From NCBI GenBank assembly GCA_027596075.1, contig JADGJC010000162.1, positions 1 through 59,746 of the forward strand: a stretch of DNA of 59,746 nt. Direction: 5' to 3'. Origin of the DNA: Rhizophlyctis rosea. Lineage: Eukaryota > Chytridiomycota > Chytridiomycetes > Rhizophlyctidales > Rhizophlyctidaceae. The notes beneath the pieces are model-generated. The model was not told the DNA's origin. It searched no databases and saw only the letters and a program-made list of their open reading frames with translations. Shown here piece after piece: positions 26,987-38,596 of the stretch (within the stretch, counting starts at the first letter, position 1; each line of letters opens with the position of its first letter). Both the position numbers and the translations under genes were made by a program.

Positions 26987-29900
26987 ATGGATCCAAGATA
27001 CTACTCCCATTACCCACCTCGCCCACCACCACCATCATCCCAACTCCCTCAACATCACCCACAACAACCACAACATTCACAGCATCCCTCCCTTTCACAT
27101 CCTCACCCCCTCTCACATCCACACGCTCTCCCTCACCCACACCCCCAACAACACCACCACCCACAAGCACCCATCCCATCCACATTCGACCAATCCCAAC
27201 ATCCATACCGCCAACCACCCAACCCAATCCACCCACCCCGACCACAACCCTACCTCCCGGACCCCCGCCACGCTCCACAACCGCACTAACCCCACGACCC
27301 ACACCCCCACCCCCCACCCCCCCCCCACCACCCCCCCCACCAAACCCCCCCCACCCCCCCCACCGCACCTCCACCCCCTCCAATCCCCCTCCTCCGCCGA
27401 CGCCCAAATAACCTTCCAAACCCGCTACATAGACTACATCCGCCTCCACCACGACCCGCGATGCCCCGTCAAGCTCTCGCAACATCTAGCCAAATTCTTG
27501 AGTCCGTTCCGGGTGCATAGTCAGAGTTTTAGTCCGTTGGATTTGTTTATGGTTGTGAGGGATGCAGGGGGGTTACATCAGGTGAGATTTTTTGAAGTGT
27601 TTTTTGGATACGTTTTGCTGCGGACTTTTTGTGTTCTGGGGTGTGTTGCCCTCCGGGATTTTTCTGCACGAGAGCAGGAGAGGAGGGGAGTTTTAGGTGA
27701 TAAGGGAGGGGCTTGGACGCAGGACTAGACACTGGAGAGCATCTTATTGGTTCTTCTGGGCGTTTCCTGCAGTTCACGCGAGTGGTCACAAATCCGCGTA
27801 ATGAAGGATAGGGGTTCGCGCTTTTGACTAAGCCGCGGTAAAATTGCGGTCGAAGGAGCCGAGGAGGGAGGGAAGGAAAGTTTGGGACCCTTTTGTATTA
27901 CCCATGCGGGACGCGCGTAATTGGTGTTCGGAGCGCCACATTTTTTGGTTCTGCCAAGACTGTGTTCAACTTGTTCAGGGTCCCATCCGGACTGGTGTGA
28001 TTTTTTGTGTTGTAACGAGATATTGTTACTAACAACATACATCCGTACCCCTCTTCTTCACACACTCCCCTCGATGACAAACAGATACGCGCATGGTCGG
28101 AGGTTGCACGCAAGATGGGCTTTGATCCGAGCAAGGCAACATCCATCTCTTGGCGGATGAAGAAATGGTTGACAGGTACGTTTCATAGATCTCGAATGCG
28201 TGTGTGTATGAATGCGAGGCTGAATAGGGCGGACGGAGGCGGGAAAGAAATTATCCTTCGGATGAATGGGAGGGGCGAGTTGACCCGCATGCGGATTTCA
28301 CATGGCATTGGAAGAATACGCCCTTGTGGCCGGTGAGCCCGGAAATTCAGGTCTCCGAACGCAAGCTCCGATGTTGCGTGTCGCTGTGTAATTCGGAGTT
28401 CCACGGGGCAGAAGTTAGGGAATAAGATGGTCAAGAGAGTAACGCAAGGAATGATAGATATGTTTGCAAGGACCATGGACTAACCTTATTGTTGTTCCCT
28501 CAATTCAATCATGACATCCACAGATAATCATCTCGACACATTCTTCGACCGTGAGATGGGAATCACGCCGTCGAGCGGTACGCCATCCCTACTAGACTCG
28601 TCGTCCGCTTCTGCATCCAACGCAGGTCCCTCCACCGCACCACATCGTCGTGCCTCGATTTCAGGTCCTGGTCCTGAACTTGCCGAAGGTGGACCATCGT
28701 CAGCACCAGGCATGATGGGCATGAACATCCCGCCATCATCCGTACCGACCTGGCGAGGAGAGCCGGACGCAGGAAGTTCGACCTACGGCGAAGGAATTTT
28801 CAGCTCGCCCAAATCAAGAAGTTCGGTGCCCATGGGCGGTGGTGGCGATGCGTACGAATACGGTGGAGAAAGATGGAAGAGGCGGAAAGGAGATGAAGGG
28901 TTCATACCTTCTGGTGGTGGGGAGGGAATGACTGGGATACAACCGCATAGGGATGGGGAACGACTGATGGATGTTTCTAGTTTGCTATCTGAAAGCGGCG
29001 CTGGAAGTATGCATCCCCTCTCCGGCGGTCACGCGCATTCACATTCTCAACACCACCAACAAGGATCCATGTCATCATATCTCATGCCTTCGGATGTGGG
29101 AAATACAAGTGGATCCTTCATGGCGGGGTCCAACACTCCCGCGCTATCCTTGTCTTCCACCACCTCTGGCACAGCAACCCTCGGAGCTCACCAACAAGCA
29201 TCACCATCACCAGCACCATCAATAGGAACCGTCTCCCAATACCCCCGTCGCCACTCCATCTCCACCACAGACGCTCGAACCGTCCCCGCCTTCGCCCACC
29301 GCCAAACACAAAGACAAGGATTCCATTCTCCTTTCCCAAATCAAGGCGAACGACAACCGGGTGGAATGTCACCGTCTCCAACACTACCGTTCATGATTCC
29401 CAAACCACCGCTTCCCCAACAATCCGGTTTCTCAGCCGGACCGGTACCGAACTTCGGACACCGCCCAGACATGACACAAGACACCCAACCGCACGTCTCA
29501 GCCTCCGCCGAACCTCTCACCAACCCCCCCGAAGACGTCGAAATGGGCAACACCTGGGAAAGCGGAGACTACAAATGGCGAGATAGAAGTGTCGATAAAC
29601 GGCGTGCGGCGGACGACACGGAAAAGGGTGGAGAAAACCAGGACTTTCCATCAACACCACAACATACGACACGGGCACCGCATATGCCCAGCCAAACATC
29701 CTCAGACTCCGATCATGCGTTGGATGCTCAAGCGCTGTTGGCGGACTTGACGGCCACACGAGCGCTGTGCGCTAATTTGCAGGAGATTATTAGGGAGAAG
29801 GATGAAGTTATTTTGCGGTTGCAGGAGGAGCGGGATCGGGCTTGGGGACGGGCGGGGAAGGGGTTTGAAGGGGAGAGTGGAGGGAGGAGGAGTGATTTGG

Positions 29901-30019
29901 GGGATAGTGTTGATACCCGGAGTTTTAGTCGGGGACGGTCGGAGGAGGAGGAGGGGGGGAGTGGGGTGGGGAGTGTGGTTGGGGAGGGGGGCAGTGAGGA
30001 GGAGGAGAGGGGTGGGTAG
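26987..30019 (+). CDS. ARID (BRIGHT) DNA-binding domain protein
   Basis: ARID proteins bind AT-rich DNA, often inside SWI/SNF-type chromatin remodelling complexes. Exon 1 ends at 27581 (CAG|GTGAG), exon 2 is 28085-28175 and exon 3 28524-30019. The domain is split: exon 1 has FQTRYIDYIRLHH and LDLFMVVRDAGGLHQ, exon 2 has IRAWSEVARKMGF and a KATSISWRMKKWL end. The joins are phase 0 and phase 1 and keep the frame. Exon 3 (498 codons) is Ser/Pro/Gly-rich, then has a coiled coil near its end (ALCANLQEIIREKDEVILRL) and a Gly/Glu tail. The ATG at 26987 opens a His/Pro/Gln-rich N-terminus, but that frame stops at 27287-27289. The ARID frame is +1 to it and also open upstream, so an indel in the C-homopolymers (27304-27390), or a small unrecognised intron, must join them. 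The N-terminus is therefore uncertain. Confidence 0.8.
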
Positions 30020-30048
30020 GGGGGTTGGGGTTTTGGTTGTGGTGTGGG

Positions 30049-30545
30049 ATGCTGTTTGTGGAATTCTTCTTGGGGGGTCGGACGGGGTATATGAACAATT
30101 GATCTTGTTCTTCTTTTGTTGTTTTTGTGGAATGGGGAGGTAGTTATAGTGTGTTACGTGTTTTACATGGGGTTTTTTTTTATGTTACTTTTGCTGTTTG
30201 GTGCGAGTGAAACAGTTCTTCTTTGCTTCTTTATGTCGACCTTTGTTGGCCACTTATTGCTATGCTTCTTTCACAGTCTTTAATACTTGAAGTTTGCCAT
30301 GGTTTGACACGGGAAGTCGAGAGGGATGGGGGCGAACTTGACATAGGTTTGTAATAGTCAGGCGGTCCTCAATTTTGTCGGATGGTAGGGTTGAGTTAGT
30401 CAAAACTTTTAATGGGGTTCTTTAATGTTCTGAAGGGAAAGGGTTGGCGGGGATTGGGGAAAGTTTCTTAGCAACGATACCTGCTTGCATGTATGTAAAG
30501 CTTCCATTTTCTTTTTTATTTTGAAATAGAGTTGGTTTGTTTCTC
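30049..30545 (+). repeat. 3' flank of the ARID gene, copy A of a 0.5-kb duplication
   Basis: This segment follows the ARID stop codon and probably contains its 3' UTR. It is G/T-rich with long T runs. It matches 36414-36915 over about 500 bp in the same orientation with scattered substitutions and small indels; shared landmarks include GGAATGGGGAGGTAGTT, GCTATGCTTCTTTCA and CAACGATACCTGCTTGCATG. Nothing coding was seen. The sequence from 30546 to 30779 holds no gene. Confidence 0.85.
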
Positions 30546-30779
30546 TTACGTTGTTTTTTCTGATGGGCCGAAGTTGGGTGCGGGGTGTACGGGTGTCAAA
30601 AAGCTTGTGAATTTTTAAGTGGATTGACTTGCGTACAAATCCTGATGCTTATGAACAGGATACTGGCTTCATATTAGATCGACGACACAAACGATATATA
30701 TCACATGCGGGTAAGATGCAACTTTCAAACTCGAGGTGCATCCCCATACAAAAATGGCATTAATGTACGTCAACAAAAT

Positions 30780-33700
30780 TCACATCATAACACAGCTTCC
30801 CAGCTCTGCCTTTGAAACTCTCTCCTTAAGTAGCGCCAGAACCTCCACTCTATTCTTATCCGCTGCCACATGAGACCCCTTTCGTCCCGTGTAATCCTTC
30901 GCATCCACCTCCGTCCCCGCATCTAGCAACATCTTTGCCACGTTCACATAGCACTGCTCTGCTGCCACGTGGAGCGGTGTCCATCCATTGCCCTTCCTGG
31001 CATTTACGTCCGCCCTTGTATTATCCAGCAAAACCTTTGCGAAGTCCACATAGCCTTCCTCTGGGAGCGGTCTTCATCTCAAATTCTCCCTGGCATTTAC
31101 CTCTGCTCGATTATCCAGCAACGCCTTTGCGATGTCCATATGACCATTCTGAGCTGCAAACTGGAGCGGTGTCCGCCCGTTCCGATTCTTGGCATCCACC
31201 GCCGCCCCGTGCTCCACCAAGGCCCTCGCAATCTCTGTATGACCTCCTGATGCTGATAGATGAAGTGGGGTGGCCTCAATCGTTGCCACCATATTAACAG
31301 AGGGCCCATTCTGCAGCAACACGTTTGCCACATCTGTATGGCCTGCCCCCGAAGCCGCATGTAGTGATGTGGATCCGTCCTTCCGCGTGTCATCCACCGC
31401 CGCCAATCTGTGTTCCAGCAATATCCTCACTGTCTCCATATGACCCCCCTGCCGCCGCCAGATGCAGAAGGGTATTCCCATCTGAGTCCCTCGCATCGAC
31501 CGCCGTACCATGTCTCACCAGATATTTCACGATTTGCGCACGACCATTCCAGGCGGCAAGTTGAATTGGCTGTAATCGTCCCTCGGTGCACGCATCTATC
31601 GAGTCTTCTGCACCAATGTCTCCTTGCGACGCCCGTCTGTACCATTCAAGATCTTCCGTCTGATTCCGCTCCACTCCGTACCCGCAAAAATGACAATCCC
31701 CAAGCAGTGTTTGAGTTCCTACATCATCAATATTTCCCAAAATGGTGTAACAGCGCACGGCATCCCCCAAGTCCGTTAGTTCGAGCTTTTGGGCCCATCT
31801 AGGTAAAACGCTGTGTACCCATTGTCGGCGGTCACTTTCGTGCGAATTTCAGTAGCTTTTCTATCCGACAACGTACGCCGACCGACATCGAGGTAGTACT
31901 TGGCATTGTAGAGCCCAGAAATATTTCCTCTATTGGCGGCAGATACGAGCCATTGCAGATCGGCTTGATAATTACAGATGCTTGGTGCGGTGGATTTCTC
32001 GCCGGTAACGGACCCAAACCAAAAAGCAATCCTTCCCATCAATGCATCGCGCAGAACTCCCTTCATCTCCTCGCTCTCGTCCCCGCCCAGATTGTCTCCC
32101 GATGTGAGAGCGACCAAATCCTTCCCAGCGTATTGGTCCCATGGAAACTCTGTCCGGCCTTCGGAAGCCGCTTCCATTTCTGATAGAAGGGGTACCTCAT
32201 ACTCCTTCGCCCAATCAATCGCATGCTTCCAAGCGCCACGAGCAATGGCATCATATACCGGCTGCCATACAACGGAACCCGCCCCCAATTCCGGCTCACG
32301 CTGAATGAAATGAATACACGTGATTCCTGCTCCATCCCCCCCATATTCGTCCGTAAAAGCATCCCAAAAGTCCCGTCTCGTCTCTCCCAAAGGAGCCGAA
32401 TGATTCATCGAAGTGGTCCGAATGGTGCGCCAGGTCTGACGGGAGGACGATTGGAAGAAGATGTGCCAGAGTTGGGCGGCTGGCGTAATGGATTGGTGGC
32501 ATGATTCATCTACATTACGCGGCTGGCGGCAATCAGAGAAGGGGCATCCGGGTATTCCTCGGTCATGAGATTGGTGAACATGGTTTTTGTTACGTGCGTG
32601 CACTCCGTTGCTTCGCCGTCACTGATGGCGCACGTTTTGAGCTTCTGACAGAGGAAGGGTTCGTCTACTTTTGTGAGGCCGGGAATATCAGCGAGCTCTT
32701 CAACACAGCTCAAGAAAAGGGGCCATTTTCGAGACGATCGATCCCTTTCAATTCACCCCAGAATTCAACAACGGCTGGGTGATTGCCATTTTGAGACACA
32801 CCTGTCCAAAGAGGAAATATTAGCATATTTCAAACTTGAATATAAGAAAAGCTGTTGAATTGGTTGAACCATACCAGAAAGGACAGGATGTTGCTTGACC
32901 TTATGCGGAGCAACAATGGTGCAGATACCAAGCAAGATGTTCCAAATCATATGGAAGGAAGGACGCTCCGCCGGGTTCTGACTCCAACACTTCTCAATGA
33001 GGGTCTGCCACTTCCAATGGCATCGATTTGGGCAGTTGGGGTCGATCACCAAGGTGAATAGCAGAAGTCACAGCCAGATCCGACCCGATTTGTTGGAAAG
33101 ATAGCTCTCCAGACAAGATTTCAAATGCCGTCATTCCGTAAGCAAAGACATCCACCGACCGCCGAGCGTCATGGTCATGCATTAGTTTAGATTGACTCCA
33201 TTCGGGAGCGCACCAACGGGTAGAGCCGACTCCATGACCAGTGATTGGTGCTTCCTTTCCCATCATGCTGAACCCAGTATCGATGATCTGGATGTTCACA
33301 TGGATCGATGCGATCGTTAAGAGAGTCTTGAAGAATATGAATGACACAACGCAGTCAAGTTACCTTCATGACCCCTTCCCTATCAACCACCACGTTCGCA
33401 GCCTTTGAATCCAAATGACAGATCCCCGTCCCGTACTCGTGAATATAATTCATTCCTTCAGCAATCTGCAACAAACAATACAACTTCAACGCCATCACGT
33501 CCCTTCCTGTATAGTTCTGCAGATATCGTGCCACCGTCCCATTATCCGCGAAGGGCATCACCATACTGGGCGGATCTTCCGTAAGTACCGCACCGTACAG
33601 TGAGATGATGTTGTGATGTTCCAACTGAGACCACACAGTCAATTCCTTGATGAACTGTTTTAACACTAATGGATTATTCAAGATCCCTTCTGGGCCGGCC

Positions 33701-34766
33701 TTAACCGCAACCGTCCCGCCCCGCCAGGTCGCTCTAGATATTTGACCGAACGCACCGCGAATGATAGTCTTCTTGCTCTGAATTTCCGTAGGATCAAGCA
33801 CCTGCCGTATCATTCCTGTCTCCAAAGATTCGACTACTACCGTATCGAGTGCAGGGTTGTCAGCGCCCATCTGTTGCAGGGCGTCGCGAAGAACAACCTG
33901 GTTGTCGATGCGAATGCCCACTGCCTTTGCCAGATCCTCATCTTGATCGTCAGTGGGCGCATTGGCTACCGCGTTGCGCAAAGCCTCAACTTCACTAATA
34001 TTCTCGTCTTTCTGACGTTTCAAAACTGTCGCAAACCCAGATCTCAGGTTTTGGAATTCCGTCCATACATCCTCTGTAACAAGCGCTTGGCGAAGAGATA
34101 GTGTTGTCTGGAGCATCCGCTGGCTGGAGGCTAGACGCTGTTCCAGCGCCTGAAAGTCCTCCAAGTATCCACGCCTGTCATATAGATGGGTGAGCTGATT
34201 TTACATCCGGCAAATGGTGACTGTGTTTCATACTTTGCCAACCGTTTCACCCAAAGCAGGAGGTTTTTCCCTTGCAGGCGCATGAACAGCTGTCGGATCT
34301 CATCCAACACACTACACCATCTTGTCAGTAGCTGGATGTGGTGTATCGCGGCGAAATGCCTGGGCCAGACCCACCTAACCAAATTCTCTATCACTTCCGC
34401 CCCAAGAGGAAATGCAGTCCTCAATTTCTCAATAGGCACGGTCGTCAAGACTTTGAAAAGCAGACGTGCTTGACCCATAAGATCCCTAAAAGCAGGTGAA
34501 GTTAATTCATATCTTCAACATTTGAAAACTCACGAAGCTTACCTTGACAACTCTTTACTATGCTGCACATCATTGTAGACTGACTCAAGCTTCTCCCATA
34601 CGGCTTTCAAAATGCCCATACCAGGAACTTCCTCGAAAACGTCCATAACTATGCCACCAACAGCGAAAATAGCAGAGACGACAGTCTCTTTCGTTACCAA
34701 CGGCTGCGCAGATTGTGCTGGCGTTTCCGCCGGGGCCGTTGTAGAGTCATTGCTGGTTCCCAGCAT
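30780..34766 (-). pseudogene. Decaying helical-bundle / TKL kinase / Sel1 / ankyrin gene
   Basis: The 5' end still splices cleanly: exons 34766-34543, 34485-34375, 34311-34234, 34174-33364 and one starting at 33287. Residues 1 to about 120 are helical with a VFEEVPGMGILKAVWEKLE stretch, resembling the MLKL/HeLo-type N-terminal bundle of cell-death kinases. A TKL-like kinase follows: GAFGQISRATW loop, VAVK lysine, HLD in place of HRD, DTG in place of DFG, and CAPE. Downstream are a Sel1-like unit (LGDCHFCGYGV, EWYRRASQGD) and about six ankyrin repeats. Damage: frame slips near 33010, 32724, 32515 and at the C6 run 31444-31449, a frame change near 31780 (intron or slip), and an in-frame TGA at 31074-31076. 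No single intron explains the slips. Alternatively some are assembly errors, but they cluster here and not in neighbouring genes. Confidence 0.75.
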
Positions 34767-36413
34767 CTTCCGCGACAATTCTTTCGCAGGATCAAGATGG
34801 TTTCGTTACTCGAAGCACGAGGATGATGGGTGGAACAGAAGTGCAAGGGTTGAAAAGACGGGGAAGGACTAAGGAGCAGGTTTGGGGATTCTGGGCAAGG
34901 TGGCGAAGGTCATCAAATCTCGCGGGCTTGGAGACAAGCGTGCTGCGCCCAACCAACGGCAGGATGACCTTGCCACCGGCGGGCCAAGTGGCAAAGTCGA
35001 ATCTCATTATCTCACATTCCGATGTTTTGTTTCCATCTCCACATCTGATAGTGGCATGATTGAATACCTATAAGCTCCTCGGAACCAACATTGTTCAATA
35101 ACAACCAGCAGGTTCCTGCCGTGCAGCTCCGATGTTGACACCTCAAAAAGGGAAGGAGATGAGTAGAGTCAGCCAGCCACATTGCGCTCTGCATGTGTAT
35201 TCAACGACATCTATAAAACATTGCAATCGTCAATGACCACCTCTTTATGTACAATTAAGCTTGGAACCATTCAAAGAAGTTTGTTACTGTCAAAACACAA
35301 CCGCGTCCCTACGCTAAGGAAGGGTTTCTCATTCTTGCAATCGGAAACAAAAAGGTATAAGCCAACACCTCGACAACAGACGGGGAGGATCGTGACGAAC
35401 ATGTGCTGTAAAGTGCAGGATGAAACCAAACATTCATCAAACAAACTAGTTTTCTTCTTGACCGTACATCCACTTTACCAACTTTGTTACGAGAAAACAG
35501 CATTTCCCCGCAAGTGGCTTTGATTGCCCAAAGGTGGACATTGTTGCGCATCTCGTCCATCGCCTGATTGACGGCCATCCAATTGGTACTTCAAATTGTC
35601 ATCAACCGCCGGATGTAACGGATCATGATCTGTTGATGGCTATGAACCCATTTTCGACACGGAAGTCTGCCTTTTTGGTGCTTCTTACGACCGACAGACT
35701 CACGTTGGATGCCTTCGAGGAGTGGTTGCTTGAATCTTGAGAACTGCATGAACTTCGATGGCGCCTTTAGGGCAACGAGCATCCAATTCGGAGATCTATA
35801 AGAGCGGAATGATCACATTGATATTGACTGTGAACTTCGGCAGACTTCAAACATAATATTCCCAACGATGATCACGCAATCAATTACTGAAGATCAGTCC
35901 GACTGATGAGAGTGATGAGTGTCGAATCTGTCTCAAAAATTTGAGGTGGAGAACATTGAATCATTCAGTGATCAACTTTCGAACATAAAGTCAATGACAG
36001 TGTCGATGTCCTGAAACATGTTATACCCGTCGTCATAAGCCTCCTGTCCTGAATCGAGGGGGCCATCAGGCACAAATACTCACAACACAAACGCTCAAAA
36101 TCCGCACAGCAGCCACCGCGCAATCCTTTCAGATATACGATCGATAATATTCACCGAGTAGAACGAGAATCCAAGCACAGACATTGACATTGCAATCGCC
36201 AAAAAGGCCATGGAAAAAATCATCAATGTTGGTTGAAAATGAGATCCGGTGGTGAGGGAAATTGCCGAATTGCGGACTCCCTTTCTTTCATCTCACTCAA
36301 CATGCTCGGCATCGCATACCCTCTAACTTCTCCCAAAAGAGCGTTTAGAGCTGCCGTCGGTCGGTGAGGGTGGAGGGAGAGGTGAGAGATGGGTGAGGGG
36401 TGTGCGGGCACAC
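34767..36413. other. Intergenic, upstream of the kinase relic
   Basis: No gene is recognised. The first few hundred bases would be the promoter side of the minus-strand kinase relic. Frames are short and carry no domain. Confidence 0.5.
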
Positions 36414-36915
36414 GTTCTGTGAAATGTTTTTGCGGTGGTTGGGACTGAGTATAGGAACAGTCGACCTTGTTCTTTTATGTTGTTTTTGCGGAATGGGGAG
36501 GTAGTTGTAGTGTGTTTACGTGTTATATGTGGTTTTTCGATACTTTGTGCTGTCCGGTAGGAGGGAAACAGTTCTGCTTTGCTTTTACGTTGACCGTCAA
36601 CACCTCCTATTGCTATGCTTCTTTCAAATTGTAATACCTGAAGTTTGTGGGTTTTGTCCGCGGTTTGACAACGGGAGAAATTGACGGGACAAACCGGGGG
36701 CGAACTTGACCTAGTTCTGTCATAGTCGGAAGGGTCTTGGCTTAGATGAATGGAGGGTTGCGTTAGTCACAATTTTTAATGGGGTTTTTAATGGTTTGGA
36801 GAGAAGGATTTTGCGGGAACTGGGAAAGTTTCTTGCCAACGATACCTGCTTGCATGTATTTGAAGCTGACATGGTTTCCATTTTTGAAATAGAGTTGATT
36901 GTTTTCCTTGAGTTC
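36414..36915 (+). repeat. Copy B of the ARID 3'-flank duplication
   Basis: This block aligns to 30049-30545 in direct orientation, with substitutions and indels throughout. No intact ARID coding sequence precedes it, so it is a relic of a duplicated 3' flank. Its start is soft; weak similarity may reach back to about 36380. From 36916 to 37277 I see no gene. Confidence 0.85.
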
Positions 36916-37277
36916 TTGATCTTGTTCTGTTTCTTGGAAGAGTTACAGTGCGACCATTCTTGTCAACGCAAAACACTACCAACCTGCCCATTTCCCAGTG
37001 AGAACGTCATTCCTAACACAAGCGATGCATTTCCCCTACATCATCACCACATACCGTATATTAACGTGAACATTACAACCACATAAACACCCATCGTCAT
37101 CAACGTTCCCAATGCAAGCCCAACACCGCCGTCGCAACCCTGCTGTACATTTCCTTCTCGTCCTGGTCTCCCAAGTGAAGATGACTCAATTGACCTTTCA
37201 CCACCCTTCCCCCTTGATCCCATCTCTCCGCACACCCAAACACAGTCAAAGTGACGAAGCTCTTGAAACCAACTGTA

Positions 37278-37829
37278 TCACCGCCTCAAGCGTGCATATC
37301 CTTCCAGGAATTTCCTCGCATGGTAGAGGTTGGTCCATGCCCGCGTTGCAAGAACCACATCTGCATATTTTCCAAGCCGGATGGCTTCCTTGACGAGTCC
37401 CTCCCGGAATTTCGGATTGCTGATGTGGAGATGGTGGATCTGGAACAGCCGGTCGATGAGAGGACCGAGAAGCTCTTCATCACCCTTCAATGCAGCTACG
37501 CGCACTCCCATCCAGATGCTGCTGTCCCTTAAGGATAGGAGATCCGTCTTCATGTAGCCCTTGACGATGTTTCGATGCCAGTTGTTGACCGCCCATTCCC
37601 AAGCAGGATCCGGCCTTCCGGGACCATAACGCTCTTTCGCGCCAACGACGGCGATATCTTCCTTGATTATCGCCTGTCGCGTTCGCCGACACGCGTTTCG
37701 CAGGTTGCGGCAAGTCTGCGAGTCGCAAAGTCTTGCGATTGAGGAGAAGAGTTCGGATGGCAGAAGGAAGATCGGACTTTGCTCGGCGGCCCCAACCACA
37801 CCGCGCTTGAGACTCGCCGCATCCACCAT
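37278..37829 (-). CDS. F-box-like protein
   Basis: A single open exon of 183 aa starts at an ATG and ends at a TGA. Residues about 18-50 read SPIFLLPSELFSSIARLCD then CRNLRNACRRTRQAI, the usual LP-x-E-L...C...R pattern of an F-box, which would dock a substrate-recognition subunit on Skp1 of an SCF ubiquitin ligase. The remainder is helical without a named domain and has isolated ankyrin-like helix pairs (WMGVRVAALKGDEELLGPLI). The ATG lies only 12 nt after the stop of the gene upstream on the same strand, and CAG occurs just before it, so this could instead be a downstream exon of a longer gene. The product is small for an F-box protein. Confidence 0.6.
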   Translation of the reverse strand: MVDAASLKRGVVGAAEQSPIFLLPSELFSSIARLCDSQTCRNLRNACRRTRQAIIKEDIAVVGAKERYGPGRPDPAWEWAVNNWHRNIVKGYMKTDLLSLRDSSIWMGVRVAALKGDEELLGPLIDRLFQIHHLHISNPKFREGLVKEAIRLGKYADVVLATRAWTNLYHARKFLEGYARLRR

Positions 37830-37841
37830 CTTCCTAACCTG

Positions 37842-38273
37842 TTACAAAAGCTGGAAACTCGTCTTCTCCGCCTCCTCCCTCTCCCTTATTGCCTCTTTGA
37901 TCCTCTCCCTTTCCCTCTCCGTCCACAACCGGTACACCTTGGTCATCCCTCGCAACTCACTAACAGTAGCCCTCGCATATTCTAGTTTGCTTCTCTCCTG
38001 CTCATTCTTTGTACTAACACCATGATATTCAGCCTCCGCCATTTGCAAATCCTGCTGAGAAATCTCAACGTCCCTCAACGAGTCCGGCGTCGGGCTCTGC
38101 AAATTGGACTGCTCCTGCGGGTAGTCGACCGACAAACGAGAGCAAGTGGAAAGCGTGGATTTGACGACGACGGCAGCCAGTTGGAACAGGAGAACGACGC
38201 AATAAGACCATGCAAGAGTCATGAAGGTGAGAAAGTCCGTAATGGCACCAGGCGGAAAGTGGAGGGTGAACAT
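37842..38273 (-). CDS. Small membrane protein with C-terminal coiled coil
   Basis: A 143-codon frame starts at ATG 38273. Residues about 10-38 form one hydrophobic segment (FLTFMTLAWSYCVVLLFQLA within it) and the C-terminal half is charged and helical (RLWTERERERIKEAIRERE), typical of a coiled coil. The layout loosely recalls tail-anchored-protein receptor subunits such as Get1, but the diagnostic Get1 motif is not present, so no function is assigned. It starts C/T-rich and ends G-rich like other real exons of the window, which supports coding. It ends 12 nt before the F-box frame on the same strand. Confidence 0.5.
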   Translation of the reverse strand: MFTLHFPPGAITDFLTFMTLAWSYCVVLLFQLAAVVVKSTLSTCSRLSVDYPQEQSNLQSPTPDSLRDVEISQQDLQMAEAEYHGVSTKNEQERSKLEYARATVSELRGMTKVYRLWTERERERIKEAIREREEAEKTSFQLL

Positions 38274-38572
38274 GATTGTGGGAAACGAGGGCGGCAGGTA
38301 GGGCTAGGGAATAGATGCCGAGTTGCGTGTTCTGTCTGATAAGATGGTGTGGCAACTAGATTCCTGTTGAAGGCGAGGATCTTTATGTTTGCTTCGTTTG
38401 ATGATATGTGAAGAAGAGCTGTGCTTTATGTTCGTTGCGATGGGTTCAAGTTGTTCGTCTTTCTTTCGCTTTCGCGTGGCTAAGATTGAAAGCCGAACAC
38501 CATCGTGCACCAGACAGTTGAAACTGATTTTGACCAGTTTGATGGGCATTTAATTTTGGGGCCTATGCATGT

Positions 38573-38596
38573 CACGTGTTTTACTAGCTGACGTCA
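38573..38596 (-). promoter_or_regulatory. Paired CACGTG and TGACGTCA sites
   Basis: A perfect E-box (38573-38578) and a perfect CRE octamer (38589-38596) lie 10 bp apart, about 300 bp upstream of the membrane/coiled-coil start codon. These are bHLH and bZIP recognition palindromes. Their pairing in a promoter position makes a regulatory role more likely than for isolated sites. Confidence 0.45.

Noticed and set aside
26907..27485. 192-codon Gly/Val-rich minus-strand frame
   Set aside because: It is antisense to the C-rich ARID exon 1, where all frames are open because of composition.
31776..31870. Ordinary intron joining the Sel1-like frames of the kinase relic
   Set aside because: Candidate donors (GTACGT, GTACTA) were tested with the CTAG and AAAAG acceptors; none gave both correct phase and natural Sel1 spacing, so intron versus frame slip is left open.
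37842..38273. Get1/WRB assignment for the membrane/coiled-coil frame
   Set aside because: One hydrophobic segment plus coiled coil is suggestive, but the characteristic Get1 motif and later membrane segments are absent.
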